Below, in pieces: positions 11,798 to 23,600 of a stretch of DNA of 64,000 nt. The notes beneath the pieces are model-generated. The model did not search any database. It saw nothing but the letters and a program-made list of their open reading frames with translations, and had not been told where the DNA came from. The position numbers and the translations under genes were made by a program. Each line of letters begins with the position of its first letter. Position 1 is the stretch's first letter. This stretch comes from Abelmoschus esculentus (Eukaryota; Streptophyta; Magnoliopsida; Malvales; Malvaceae): positions 15,734,737 to 15,798,736 of the forward strand of contig JAUCBN010000034.1 of the NCBI GenBank assembly GCA_035048815.1, in the 5' to 3' direction.

Positions 11798-12488
11798 AAG
11801 GCTGAAATCTTTAGACATCTTCCTGTTCGTAGCTGTATACGGTAGTATTAGTTCCTGTTTCTGTTGGTTTCAATCAGCAAATTGAACTTTGATTTTTATT
11901 ATCTGAACTGCTGCTATGTTGGTTTCTCGCACCCAATAAATTCGAACCGTTTTGTCTTAACAAAGACAGGCTCACATATATGTAGACTTGTCTTTACATG
12001 TATGCATATATCAGAGGTTTTTGCAATAATGTCGCTTAAGAATCCAAATGGTGTTTCAGAGAAGACGAAAGCCATAACACCACAATGAAAAGATGGCATT
12101 TGTAAATGCATTGTAAACCTTGAAAAGTACCAACATCAAAACTGTTTTAGACTGCGTTACCAGACAAGATGCTGGAAACATGTTAGAACATTCTCTTGAA
12201 GATGATGAACAAGAACAGATTTTCATGCTCCCAAACAGAAACGGTACAGCCGAACAAGCAAGCATCATGTCTCCATGTCTAAGAAGGGAAAAAGAACACT
12301 TTAACTAGATTTTATTTTTGACAAAGAGAAATTGACACGGTTTTGAGTTGTTCTTGAAGCTAAATGAGACAGAATAACAAAGTATCATATAGACAGGTTT
12401 TTCTCATGCCAAAAACGTAATTTTCAGTGCTGCTGGTATATTTACAGGCACTAAATAATCGCCACCGGAAGGAAGCTTAAAACCCATT
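11798..12488. other. Convergent 3' flanks of the PQ-loop and RING genes
   Basis: Holds the 3' untranslated ends of the two genes that point toward each other. Several short frames on both strands overlap here, none with a recognisable domain. Confidence 0.6.
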
Positions 12489-13169
12489 TCACCAATAAAG
12501 CAGAGCAAGCACGACAAAGACACCAATCAATAAAAGAATATTCTTCAAAATATTATCTGCCTGCTGCCCTCGAGTCGTAGGTGGGGGGAACCCATGAGCA
12601 TGACCACCATGAAAGGTATGGAATCCGTAAGGAAATCCTGAAGGTGTTCCATACACAGCAGGATCCGGATATCCATGAAACTGAATATTGAGCAAGGATG
12701 GCAATAAGCCTCCAAAACCCATTGTAAAGTTACCGATTCTTGCAGTTGCCATCGGAACAAAACCGCCCATTGGTTCAAACCCGTAATTCACAAACTGGTT
12801 TGATTCCGGAGTTGAAGGAGGAGCAGTTGCTGGTCTTTGCCCTGCTGGGCGGTTAGGGATTTCCATGCCCGGATACGATTTTGAGCGCCGATCAGTCTGG
12901 TTTTTGCCCCTGCCATAAAGGGGAACAAGTTTTTCCTCTTGAACGAGGGCCTTGCAAACCGGGCATTCTTGACAATGAGAGTGATGGTGCAACCATCTGT
13001 ATAGACATGGCCAGCAGAAGAGATGACCACAAAGTGTGACAATCGGATCTTGAGCCAATTCGAAGCAGATATTGCATTCGAAATCACCAACATCATTAGC
13101 ATTACTACTACTCGAGCAATATTGATTAGGAAGAGGCATGCTTGTTGATTCCCCAAAACCACTCGCCAT
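12489..13169 (-). CDS. RMA-type RING E3 ubiquitin ligase, membrane-anchored (RNF5-like)
   Basis: Single coding exon, 226 residues, the usual RMA size. The C3HC4 RING spans residues 32-72: C32, C35, C47, H49, C52, C55, C69 and C72 (ECNICFELAQDPIVTLCGH starts it). Then comes the family's PLYGRGK segment and a Gly/Phe/Pro-rich middle. A C-terminal membrane helix follows (ILKNILLLIGVFVVLALLYW), so the RING faces the cytosol at the ER. RMA proteins and animal RNF5 act in ER-associated degradation and membrane-protein turnover; RMA1H1-type members control aquaporin delivery. The leader contains an intron (listed). The start gives a family-like short N-terminus before the RING. Confidence 0.95.
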   Translation of the reverse strand: MASGFGESTSMPLPNQYCSSSSNANDVGDFECNICFELAQDPIVTLCGHLFCWPCLYRWLHHHSHCQECPVCKALVQEEKLVPLYGRGKNQTDRRSKSYPGMEIPNRPAGQRPATAPPSTPESNQFVNYGFEPMGGFVPMATARIGNFTMGFGGLLPSLLNIQFHGYPDPAVYGTPSGFPYGFHTFHGGHAHGFPPPTTRGQQADNILKNILLLIGVFVVLALLYW

Positions 13170-13185
13170 TGCTTATACACCTAAA

Positions 13186-13593
13186 CTAATAGATCAAAAT
13201 ATCATGACAAAAATGCACGAAATAACAAAGGCAAACGTTAAAAAAAATCCAGAAATTCAAGTTATGGAATAATAAAAATCACCACTTTTAATCAATCACT
13301 TCAAAACCCAGTTCCTAATTTTTGAAGAAAAAAATATAGAAAATTCGAGATGCCATAAACCTGATAAAACTCTGAAAATCGAATTTTTTGAATCCATCAA
13401 ATTATCCCATAAACGATACTGATCATAACCAATATCAACAATTTATTAGGTCTAGGCTAAAAATGAAATCCCTAATCTAAAGTTAGAATATAAATCAAAA
13501 TTAAAAAAAAAAACGCATCTGCATTATCACAAAGTACAATCTAACACAATTATAATTAAAAGGAAAAAAAAGAATTGGGTAAAAGAAACTAAC
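13186..13593 (-). other. Intron in the 5' leader of the RMA-type gene
   Basis: On the minus strand, exon sequence TTCTCAG at 13600-13594 is followed by donor GTTAGT. A pyrimidine-rich stretch ends in an AG at 13187-13186, 17 bases before the start codon. An alternative AG lies at 13182-13181. Leader introns are common in RMA genes; this one is predicted from splice signals only. Confidence 0.6.
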
Positions 13594-13619
13594 CTGAGAA
13601 TCAAAAGAATTGATTGATA

Positions 13620-14330
13620 GAGTCAAGGGACAATTTTCTTAAATGGGTGTTAGGTACTTTCGAGAAGATTCGAGGGTAGTCGAAAAATTCCGTATTCCAA
13701 GTTTAAAGCCAATTTGGAGAAGTTAAAAGGAATTTAAAGATTTTTTATATAAAGAAAATCAGTTAAAAACAGTGAGGTTTAGAGGTAATTATTTAGTGAA
13801 TTGATTGCGAAGTTGGACGGTATTCGATTTGTATTTATTAAACATATTTATTATTTAATTTGATATATTATTTCTTAAGTTTATTAAAATTATGTTTAAC
13901 TTATACTAATTAATTGTTGGTCAATTTAACATCTCTATTCCAGTTCGATGTCTTGGTCAATTTAATCAATCACTTAAAAATAACTCAATTACTTTAATTA
14001 TAATAATTTTTAAATCTTAATCTTAATAAAATTCATAACATCACTATTTAATATAAGTTTGTAATTAAAATTTCTTCAACAATTTTTTGTCTTATCTTCG
14101 GCCTCCTTTTGCCAACTTTGAGCCGAAATTCATGACCCAAACCATGAAGAAAACTTTCGTTGAAACCATCCAAGCTCAGCAAAACCTGACAATTTATACC
14201 TATAAATGCTGAAGTAGAAGAAAGTTGGCCGTAAACAAGCAACTAATCTAGCGTGGGTTTCAAGTCATAGCACCATAAACAGTAAACACACAAGAAACTT
14301 GAAACACATCAGCTTTAACATCATAAACTA
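13620..14330. other. Promoter side of the RMA-type gene and spacer
   Basis: AT-rich sequence upstream of the RMA-type leader, running into the 3' flank of the UPF0496 gene. Short frames at 14048-14242 and 14331-14606 have no family signature. Confidence 0.5.
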
Positions 14331-14357
14331 ATGACTTCCATGGTGGTTTGGTCTAAT

Positions 14358-14418
14358 TGTCTTTTGTCATCTCTGCAATATCAGCAGCCTTACCCTTTGT
14401 CTTTTGTCATCTCTGCAA
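14358..14418. repeat. 21-base direct repeat, 40-base period
   Basis: A 21-base word beginning TGTCTTTTGTCATCTCTGCA occurs at 14358-14378 and again at 14398-14418 without mismatch. It lies in the 3' flank of the UPF0496 gene and looks like a recent local tandem duplication. Confidence 0.85.
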
Positions 14419-14703
14419 CTAGTGAGTCTTCAGGTTTGAGTTCATGGTCACTTCAATCAAAATCCTACATGTTTATTACGAATCGTTTGCTTACTATGAA
14501 CGGAAGCCTAACCCGAAAAACCAGGTATAAACACTTGACACAATCAGGGAAGATGCAATATCGAACAGAAATTAGATTGACTGAACAATGTAATTGTTAT
14601 ATATGATCGAGTCAAGATCTACTCCTCGCAGAGGTGGAACTTCATTACCTCGAATAGAGCATAAGATTAATACAATATAAACACAGCAAAATATATGTTA
14701 TTG

Positions 14704-15873
14704 CTAGAATTCCCAAGGGCTGTCTCCAGTTGATGAACTACCAGAACGTTTCATCATCTTCTTCAAAACCAATGCCCTTGCCATCCTAATATCATGGCTA
14801 CATGAAACGGCCTGTCGACCCAATTCCTCGATCGTTGTCATAAATGCTTCCAACTTTCTCTTGATCTCATCGATTGTGAACTTCAGTGCATCTTCTTCAC
14901 TAAGTGCAAAATCAGCATTGTGCAATAGTGATTTCATCTCAATTTCCAACTTGTCGGTAAGCACTCTTATGTTTTCCATGTCTTGGATCGCGATGAGAGG
15001 ACCAATCTCCATTCCTTTTATTAACTCCTTCTGCCCTTGAAGCTCGTTCTCGTAGCGGTTCCAAAGCCAGTTGCACCATTTACCAACCGGACCAATTGGA
15101 ACCGCCAATGCAGCTGCCAAAGCTGTTACAACGGGCGGTGCAGCTATGGCTGCTGCCACCACAGAGAAGATCAACACTGAAACGAAAGTGGCTACAAACA
15201 AAACATTCGACACCCTCCTCCACGTTTTCAAAGATTTCAACTTCTTATCAAGCTTTCTCTTCCGAGCTTGCAATTTCCGTAGCATTGATTTCTGCTGACT
15301 ATGAACCGAATCAAACAGTACAAAAAACTCCTTGTTGAATGGCTCCTCTGCTGCTTTAAATTTCCTAAGTTCTTCCAAAGTTTTCACAAATTTCCTCCCA
15401 CCATCCCCATCTTGTAAACTTGCCTCTTCGTCGAAATACTTAACAGCCAACTGAATAATCAACTGATTGTTTCGAGCACGTTTAAGGCAATTCTCAAGAG
15501 CAGAGCAAAATTCTAATGTCTTTCTACTGTTCTCAAAGTATTCCTCAACCAAAGAGAACAAGTCCGGGTTTTTCCATATATCTGTCTGACATTGTAAAAA
15601 GATTTTCACCACTTCCTGGTTGGTTTGAAGAAGACATTCGGTGACCTGTTTTATTGAGTCAAAAGATAAGGATTCAACACCCAAACCAGCAGCGAGTGAG
15701 TCAATGACATCGTTAGTGCGTTGATGGAGGGTCGCATCAAATTGCTGCAAAGTTGAATCTTTTCTACAAGCAGACTCGTAGGATCTCAAGTCTGATTCGA
15801 ACTGAGAACCGACACTGCCCGGGGAAGATACTTCTGGACCACTTACTGTTTTGCTAGACTTGCACCCCAGCAT
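14704..15873 (-). CDS. UPF0496 (DUF677) membrane-associated protein
   Basis: Single coding exon, 389 residues, typical for the plant DUF677/UPF0496 family (AT14A-like proteins; Arabidopsis At2g18630 is a comparable member). Domain order: an N-terminal tail, a helical region with family blocks (SFDSIKQVTECLLQTNQEVV; IWKNPDLFSLVEEYFENS), and a basic segment (RKRKLDKKLKSLKTWRRVSN). A long hydrophobic stretch follows near residues 222-262 (FVATFVSVLIFSVVAAAIAA). The C-terminal half is a helical coiled-coil-like region with an HDIRMARALVLKKM end. Biochemical function is not established for most members. The start gives the family's short MLGCKSSK N-terminus, with a Cys that could be lipidated (inference). 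Confidence 0.93.
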   Translation of the reverse strand: MLGCKSSKTVSGPEVSSPGSVGSQFESDLRSYESACRKDSTLQQFDATLHQRTNDVIDSLAAGLGVESLSFDSIKQVTECLLQTNQEVVKIFLQCQTDIWKNPDLFSLVEEYFENSRKTLEFCSALENCLKRARNNQLIIQLAVKYFDEEASLQDGDGGRKFVKTLEELRKFKAAEEPFNKEFFVLFDSVHSQQKSMLRKLQARKRKLDKKLKSLKTWRRVSNVLFVATFVSVLIFSVVAAAIAAPPVVTALAAALAVPIGPVGKWCNWLWNRYENELQGQKELIKGMEIGPLIAIQDMENIRVLTDKLEIEMKSLLHNADFALSEEDALKFTIDEIKRKLEAFMTTIEELGRQAVSCSHDIRMARALVLKKMMKRSGSSSTGDSPWEF

Positions 15874-15903
15874 AGTTGATAAAGATTCAAAATCGTGATG
15901 ACA

Positions 15904-15997
15904 AAGATCTTTAAAACCCAGAGATAGTTTTCAAGTTTCAAGTAAAACCCAGAGAAAGTTTGGGTAAGATCTTAAAAACCCAGAGATTGTTTTCCAG
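15904..15997. repeat. 32-base direct repeat in the UPF0496 leader
   Basis: Copies at 15904-15935 and 15966-15997 share AAGATCTT(T/A)AAAACCCAG and the following GAGAT(A/T)GTTTTC. A third partial copy of AAAACCCAGAGA lies between them at 15944-15955. The repeat sits just upstream of the start codon on the minus-strand gene. Confidence 0.85.
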
Positions 15998-16019
15998 ATT
16001 GGAGACTAATTAGATCTAG

Positions 16020-17201
16020 ATGAGAACAAACTAATTATCCCCAAAGGTTAAAAAATGAATCTTTGGTATATAATCCCAGAATTGGATGAACGTAAAGTAC
16101 CTGAATTTCAGCTGGAAAGTGAAAGAATCGATATGGTTTCCAGATTTCTGATTTCTCCTCACCTGAAATCTTTAGCAGATTATAGAACTCGAAAACCAGA
16201 GGTGAACAGAAACAAGCTATGATCTCATGAATTGAAGGAGCAATCTTGACACAGAATTACAAAGGATAAGGATTTCGAGAGGAGAAAAAGGAGGCATTAT
16301 AAGATGGAAAATGAGAGACAATAATTGTTAAGACAGGGAAGATAAAGAAGAATGAAGGGTAAGAAACGAGTAGAGTTTGATTCGTCTGATGAGAAAAGTC
16401 AAAAGAAAGAAAATTGAATTGGTAAAGCTTTACAACCAGAAGACAAAAGCCGACATGGCGGAACTTTCGAAGGAAACTTCACTGGAGGTGGTGGGTTTTT
16501 TTTTTTTTTAAGTCGCTTAAGGTGGCAATTACTACAATAAAAATATTTCACTCTTGAAAATTTAACAAAGTTGAGCTTTCCTGATGTTACCGCATGTTGC
16601 TGAGGGAGTATATCATGTTAGTATGGAACTAGGATGGGCTGAACTTTATGCATTGGCTTAGAACATGACATTCTTCTCTGCTTCTTACACCCATGTTTGC
16701 TTAAAACAAAGCAATTTGCAAACGCTGCAAATTAAACTGCCAAGACAAGCAACACTACTTTAAGTTACAACAACTGAACATATGCTTCGAACTGTCCTAC
16801 TGTAGACAGTCTCTTTTGCTCAGTTCAGCTTTCTTCTCTACCATTTAAGCCTTTCATTTAGACAAAGTGAAAGATTTTCACTCTTGCAATTCAAAAGATT
16901 TGGGTACTCACACGTACCCAACAGTTCATAGATTAAAAAATGGATAAATTGGATAGTGAATCCACCACAAGAGAACTGAAATTTTATTAAATTACACACA
17001 AAATAGTACAAACAAAGAACCCCAAATCCCAATTAGCTATAAGGGAAGAATACCAAATCATGTATAGCAACTTTCGAATGAACGTTGTCGACAAGAAGGA
17101 ATGAAGAAAGGGTGCGACGGAAATATCTTTCACTTCGACGGTGACCGGAGATTTATCAAGACGAATGATAACGTCAAACGCAGTTCAAGTTAAGGTGAAT
17201 G
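16020..17201. other. UPF0496 leader/promoter and FQR1-like 3' flank
   Basis: A minus-strand splice donor is visible at 16101/16100 (AAATTCAG then GTACTTTA), suggesting a leader intron for the UPF0496 gene; its acceptor is unclear. Promoter sequence lies around 16250-16560, including a T-run at 16498-16509. From about 16840 the sequence is probably the 3' untranslated region of the FQR1-like gene. Confidence 0.5.
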
Positions 17202-18042
17202 CTAAGGTTGAGAAAGCCTCTTGACTATACCAGCCATGTACTTGCCTTGATGCTCAGCCAGAGAGAGCTCGGCATCAGTTGGCTCTCTTGAGCCATCACC
17301 AGCATAGACTCCGGCACCGTAAGGCGAACCTCCATGTATGGAATCCATATCGAACATACCGGCTCCAAAAGTGTAGCCAATGGGAACAAATAACATTCCA
17401 TGGTGTACCAACTGGGTGATCGCCGTCCAACTGAAACAGAAGGGTCAACAAAGAATCAGAAATGGAAACCAAAATCACCAACAAAGATATTACTATATTT
17501 TTAACTTACGCGGTGGTTTCTTGGCCGCCTCCTTGAGTTCCAGTGCTAACAAAGAATCCACCTGGCTTCCCAGCCAGTGCCTGATCCTTCCAAAGTTGCC
17601 CCGTGGAATCGAAAAACGCCTTCATCTGAGTAGCCATACATCCAAACCTCGTCGGAAACCCAAACAGAACAGCATCCGCCGCCACTAACTCCTCGGCCTT
17701 AATCTCTGGAACCTCGGGGTCTTTAGGCGGAGCCTTCATATGCTCCAGCACATCATCCGAAAGCGTCTCGGGAACCCGAAAAATAACCCCTTCCACCCCT
17801 TCCACACCGTCGACTCCTTTCTTCATCCGCTTCGCCAGCTTCTCCACGTGACCATGCATGGAGTAAAACACAATGAACACTTTCAAAGTGGCAGTAACAG
17901 ATTGGGTGTTCGCAGAATTCACCGTAAAAGTGGGAGCTTCTTGGATTTCTTCATCGGCGGCAACGGGTGCAGTGCCATCGGCGTCTTTGGAGGTGATCGG
18001 ATGTTTTTTCTTACTCGGGAAACAACCACCGCCTTTTCCCAT
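17202..18042 (-). CDS. NAD(P)H dehydrogenase (quinone) FQR1-like, WrbA family
   Basis: FMN-dependent quinone reductase that makes two-electron transfers from NAD(P)H to quinones, limiting semiquinone radicals. Two exons, 18042-17510 and 17430-17202, join in frame to 253 residues. Seen: the flavodoxin-like start [20 protein letters not shown], the [16 protein letters not shown] segment, the FMN-site [13 protein letters not shown], then the second exon with [20 protein letters not shown] and [19 protein letters not shown]. Compared with classic FQR1 (about 204 residues) it has an N-terminal extension starting [13 protein letters not shown]. Gly2, Cys7 and the basic residues suggest N-myristoylation with palmitoylation (inference). 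It closely resembles Arabidopsis At4g36750 by memory. Stop and length are as expected. Confidence 0.95.
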
Positions 18043-20619
18043 AGAGGATATAGTAAATGAAAAAAAAAATCCCTTTTAGATATTCTGATCAAAACATAGA
18101 ACTATAGAAGACGAAAGATTGCTACGTTTTCTCTAATTCAAACTTCAAACTAACGAAAGAAATAAAAAATATACTTTGTATTTTGATGAGATTAGGTGTA
18201 GAAAAAAGATTAAATCATACGATAGGTCACTTAACTTTGGGTGCCTGCAAATATAACCTTTGTGAAAAATAATTTTATAATTAAGTAACTAAACTTTAGG
18301 GTTTATCAATGTAGTCACTACTTTAACTGTTAGCAAAAAATCAATTTCAGTTATCACTTTTAAATTTTGTAATGGTACACTGCTTCTGATAGAATTATAT
18401 GACAAAAATTAGTTCTATTCAGATAATAATATATACTATCGTTTAAATATATCTCATTTTTTTTTAATCTATAATTAATATTTCACATTAGCTCGAAAGT
18501 AAAGTCTTTTTTAAAAATCTTTGGTTTGAATCTCATATACAAAGACTACTTTTCTAGATGATTGTGTGTAACAATAGTGACCGAAATCGATAACTTTTAT
18601 TAATATTAGCGATGATATTGATAACCCCTAAATGTTAAATGATTCAATTATAAGAGTTTTTTGGTGATACAATTACGAATATTTTAAAAAATAGATGACC
18701 ATTTATATATTATTAGTTGGCCAGTCGCTGAGACTACATACTTTTCCTTCGTTTTCTAAAACGATGCCGTTTCTTTAGTTTTTTCTTTTTCAAAACCGAC
18801 GAAACTATTTTTTTAAATCACATGAAACTTTGACTGAAAACCGAAACGTGTTTTTAAATAGTTGGGCTTGTAGAAATATGCTTAACGCGTATTCCAGCGT
18901 TATTCTTTTGATTCCACCTTTGTTTTATTATGATTATAATATTTATATTATCCAAATAATAATAATAATTTTTAAAAACCAACATATATATATATATATA
19001 TATTACTCATATCGCCTACTCTTTTATTAAAATAAATAAATAAATTTGATTTTTTTTCTTAAATATTTTTCCTGTAGTCCTATATATTGCCCATCTAGCT
19101 ATACAAGTCCCCTGTCACCTACTCCTTTGTGAACAGAAAGTGTATCCTATTCAATTGATGTAAATGGACCTACCTTATCAAGTGGTTGAATATTAGTAAT
19201 CCAGTTCGTTGCTGGTTTATCTTCCATACAGACAGCTAAAGCTTGGTGACAATGGACCCACCTTAACTAGAATGTATTAGAAAATAGAAACCCTGTTATT
19301 TTTAGGTGGATAGAAGTGAATTTTTTTTATTTAAAAAATCAGGTTTAAAAGAAGGTGAAATGGGTTATTAGAAAGTAAAGTTGAGGTAAAACAGGTATGA
19401 GTTTATATTTTTTTTAATTTTACTCATTCTAATATATTTAATAAATTTGAATGTATATTGTTATTTATTATTATTTTTTATTTTATAGGGATGATTAAGA
19501 AAATTTTTAGGATATAAATTAAAATGAACAGGATCACACCACCTTTTGATGACGTGGTTAATTTCTCTTTCCTTTCCCCTAATAAGCTGTCCTGATTAGT
19601 CGTGAAATTTGATTAAAATTAATGCAAAGCATGCAACAAATGAAAGCAAGCATGAACACCTCGCCTGCAAAAGCTGACGTTTTTCTTGTTGTAAAGAGTT
19701 AATCTCGCCACTAAAAGAAGGCGTGATCTACATTTACTATTTATTTTGATTTATATCTTTAATATTTCTTTAAACATCCTATATCTCAAATATTAATTTA
19801 AAAAATCCCTATACCCCAAAATTACCCTGACATATTTGATGACTTTCTTTGTTATAGATTTGTCGTTTTTTGGGTTAGTTTACATTTTTAGTGTATATAG
19901 AGCATAGGTATAATTATTTTGAGTTTGTTTATGAGTTTTTTTTATTGAGTTTGAATCGATTTAATTCAGATTATTAAGATTTTGAATTAAATATAAATAT
20001 AAATTTAATTAATTTAAATTAAATTAAATTAAATTCAAATTACTTATAGATTGACTCGTTACCACCCTAATTACGTAAAAACTGTGCAAGGTCTTCCTTT
20101 TTAGATCCAAAGTTGGTTAAACAAAAGCTCACATGACACAGGCTTTCTTTAGGGCCCAACAAAGGAAACAAGGAGTCATAAGCAACGAACAAGGGCCCAA
20201 CATGGCATTGGGCAGACAAAAATCCCATGATAAAAGAGATTAACTAATAACTAGAATCGAGTAAGAGAGAGACGCAACACAAACAAAGAAGGAAGACGGG
20301 ACAATATTTTTCAAGATTTATTTTTCAAAATTTGTAGGAATTTTAGTTAATTAATATAAATATATATTTACCAATGAAACTAAATTAAATAGTTTTTCAA
20401 CATAATTTTTAAAAAAACTTTAATACTACAGTAATAATTAAAAATAATTTTAAGATTAAACTATTATTTACCCTAAATTTAAAATTTTATTATATGCTAA
20501 CTGCTAAGTCCGTACGTAGCACATAAATATCAGAATGGGCTTGTTTTTCGGTAGTCGCAGCGACTAAACCAAATCAAAGAGAAAACCTAAATAGTCTCAA
20601 GACTATCACCAAAACGAGA
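18043..20619. other. Intergenic with repeats; divergent promoters
   Basis: Separates the minus-strand FQR1-like gene from the plus-strand U2AF65 gene. Contents: an AT-rich repeat-like block at about 18200-18720, an AT dinucleotide run at 18984-19003, and a TTAAA run near 20005-20035. Two AGGGCCCAAC/AAGGGCCCAA motifs at 20151-20160 and 20191-20200 lie 420-470 bases before the U2AF65 start. GGGCCCA matches TCP-binding site II elements common in housekeeping promoters. No coding region recognised. Confidence 0.55.
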
Positions 20620-23600
20620 ATGACCGATTACGAAGCTTGCTATCAGAGTAACGGAGAGGATATTGAAAATAGTAATGGCGGCGTTCCATCTCCTCAGCCA
20701 CGCGAAGGTAGTCACGGAGGATTTGATGATCTCCGGGATTCCAAATCTCAGGTACGCTTGTTTTACTTCCACGAGACCGCTTGAAAGTTAGGGTTCCTTC
20801 CCCTTATCAGTTTAAAGCTATTGATATTGCTTGTTTTAGTCCTTTTGGAAGAAAATTTAGAGGAATTTTAGGTGGTTAGATTCCAGTTTCTTCTTCTTTT
20901 TCTTCTTCTTTTATATGTCAGTTCAGTTGTATGAGTGAGCTCATTTATGAAAAGAAAATATATTATGGTTAATTTTGTTTTAAATTAGGTATTTTTTTCG
21001 CGAATTAAGTTCGTTTAGCTATATAATTGTTGATTTCATATTCGTTAATCTTAATACGACTAACTATTTGCAGCATGGATCTCGTGAACACGAGAGAGGA
21101 TCCTCTAGAAGTAGGGAAAAAGAGAAAAGCCGAGATAGGGGAAGGGAGAAGGATTCTGATCGCCATAGGGACAGGGAAAGGGAGAAGGAGAGAGAGAGAA
21201 GTAAGGATAGGGACAGAGAAAAGGACCGTCAACACAGAGATCGTTATAGGGATCGAAGTAGAGAACGGAGTGAGAGGAGGGGAAGAGATAGGGATGATGA
21301 TTATCACCGAAGTCGAGACTATGATAGGTAGCATAGATAAATCAATTTAAGCTGCCTTGACTTTGATTACTTCGTTTACATTATTCTGGTTGTTGTTATT
21401 GCTAGTTGTTAAAGGAGTTGTGTTTCTAAATGTTGTTTACAGGCGAAGGGATTATGATAGAGACAGGGAGAGCAGGAATAGGCGTGGGTCTCGTAGATCC
21501 GAAAACAGATCAAAGTCAAGGTCCCGCTCTCGCTCACCCTCAAAGAGGTTGGTTATAAAGAACTAGATAATTTGTTAGATGTAATTTTCCTTGATTTACA
21601 AATTGAAGCAGCATTTGGTTAGTTTTAGAGTACTTGTGTTCAAGTCTTGTATGTAGTATAAACTGTTTAAAGCTTTTTACCCTGGTTCATGTTGATTATA
21701 TCTCTTGTCCCTGATTTGCTAATTTTATCTGTCTCCAGCAAAAGGGTTAGTGGCTTTGACATGGCACCTCCAGCTTCAGCAATGTTAGCTGCTGGTTCTG
21801 GTGGTGCGGTTGCTGCTGTCACTGCTGCAGTCACCCCCACTTCAGGTACATATGTCTTCACAAGTTCTAAGATTTCTATATTTTGTTAACTGCCACTGTT
21901 TTGTTGATGTATTGTGGGAAGTTCGTACCAGAAATCTGGTATGCATTTGGTAAGATGTATTTTTCCTTCCATCTTGCATATACAGACTTTTAAGCTGCAG
22001 TGTTTAGAAGGGTTTTAATATTATTTTTATGTACTTGGCGAAATCATTCTGGAACTGAGAGAGTTTTGGTTTTGTCTTGTGTTTGGTGTTTGTTTGTTTG
22101 TTTCTATGTTTTTCTCTTTGTTGTAAGAAGGCAATGGCGTGAGCCGACTTCTGTAGCTTTTGTGTACAAGGAGGAATCAATGCACCGGTTTAATGGTTGT
22201 TCGTCTTCCCACGGGCAACTATTGCCTTTTTGGGTAGTCTTGCAAGTATTTCCTCGAGAACTTGCTTATGGTGTGTTCTTTTTCTTTTTATCTTTAAGAG
22301 GTTCAGATATGCTATGGGAAAGGAGGCATAAAAGTCCTTTGCTGAATCAACTGCTATAGGAATAAGACTGTTGTTTATAATTTATATACTGATATGAAAA
22401 CTGAATTTTGTTTGCAGTCCAGGTTCCAGGGAATAATGCAGCCCTACCTGGAGTATTTCCAAACATGTTTCCTCTGGCAACTGGTCAGGTATGTATTTCT
22501 CTCATTTGAATGAGATAAACTCTCTATGTTCTCAAACTTGTTATAAGCTTTGGTTCTTTGCAGCAGTTTGGTGGTCTCCCTCTAATGCCAGTTCAGGCAA
22601 TGACTCAGCAGGTTTTGTGTATTATGCATACATTTGAAGTTTAAATAACTTCTCTAGAAAAAAAATTCTGAAATTACAATGGTTTATCTTTTCATTCAGG
22701 CTACCAGGCATGCTCGCCGTGTTTATGTTGGAGGGCTTTCTCCTACTGCAAATGAGCAGGTTTTTACTCTGCCGTATGCTTAACATATTCATTGTTATAG
22801 TTGCCTTTAGTGCTGGAAATGACCCAAAATATTATATTACAGTCGGTCGCAATTTTCTTCAGTCAGGTTATGTCTACAATTGGTGGAAACACTGCTGGTC
22901 CTGGTATAATGAGAATTTTTTTATCTACCGGTCCACTAAAATACCTGTTTTATGTCTAGTTGCTCATTCTGCTTGTTAACATTCAGGGGATGCTGTTGTT
23001 AATGTCTACATAAACCATGAGAAGAAGTTTGCTTTTGTAGAGATGAGATCAGTCGAGGAGGCTAGTAATGCAATGGCCTTAGATGGGATTATCTTTGAGG
23101 TATTTTATTTTCTTTGGATTCTTCAATTCTTAATGAAGTCATTTAAGTATGAAAGGTTTCACTGAACTGTTTGAATTTCTAGGGAGCGCCTGTGAAAGTT
23201 AGGAGACCCAGTGACTATAACCCTTCGCTAGCTGCAACTCTTGGTCCAAGCCAGCCTAGTCCCAATCTTAATCTGGCTGCTGTTGGTCTGTCTCCAGGAT
23301 CTGCTGGTGGGCTTGAGGGTCCAGACCGCATTTTTGTGGGAGGGCTTCCATATTACTTCACTGAAGTGCAGATCAGGGAGTTGTTAGAATCTTTTGGACC
23401 CCTTCGAGGTTTTGATCTAGTAAAAGATAGAGAAACCGGAAACTCAAAAGGCTATGCCTTCTGCATTTATCAAGATCTATCAGTAACGGACATTGCTTGT
23501 ACTGCTTTAAATGGAATTAAAATGGGTGATAAAACTCTCACTGTTAGGCGAGCAAACCAAGGTACTACCCAGCCTAAACCTGAGCAAGAGATTATCCTCC

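Noticed and set aside
14704..15873. Plus-strand Ala-rich frames at 15071-15338 as separate genes
   Set aside because: Antisense shadows of the hydrophobic segment of the UPF0496 gene.
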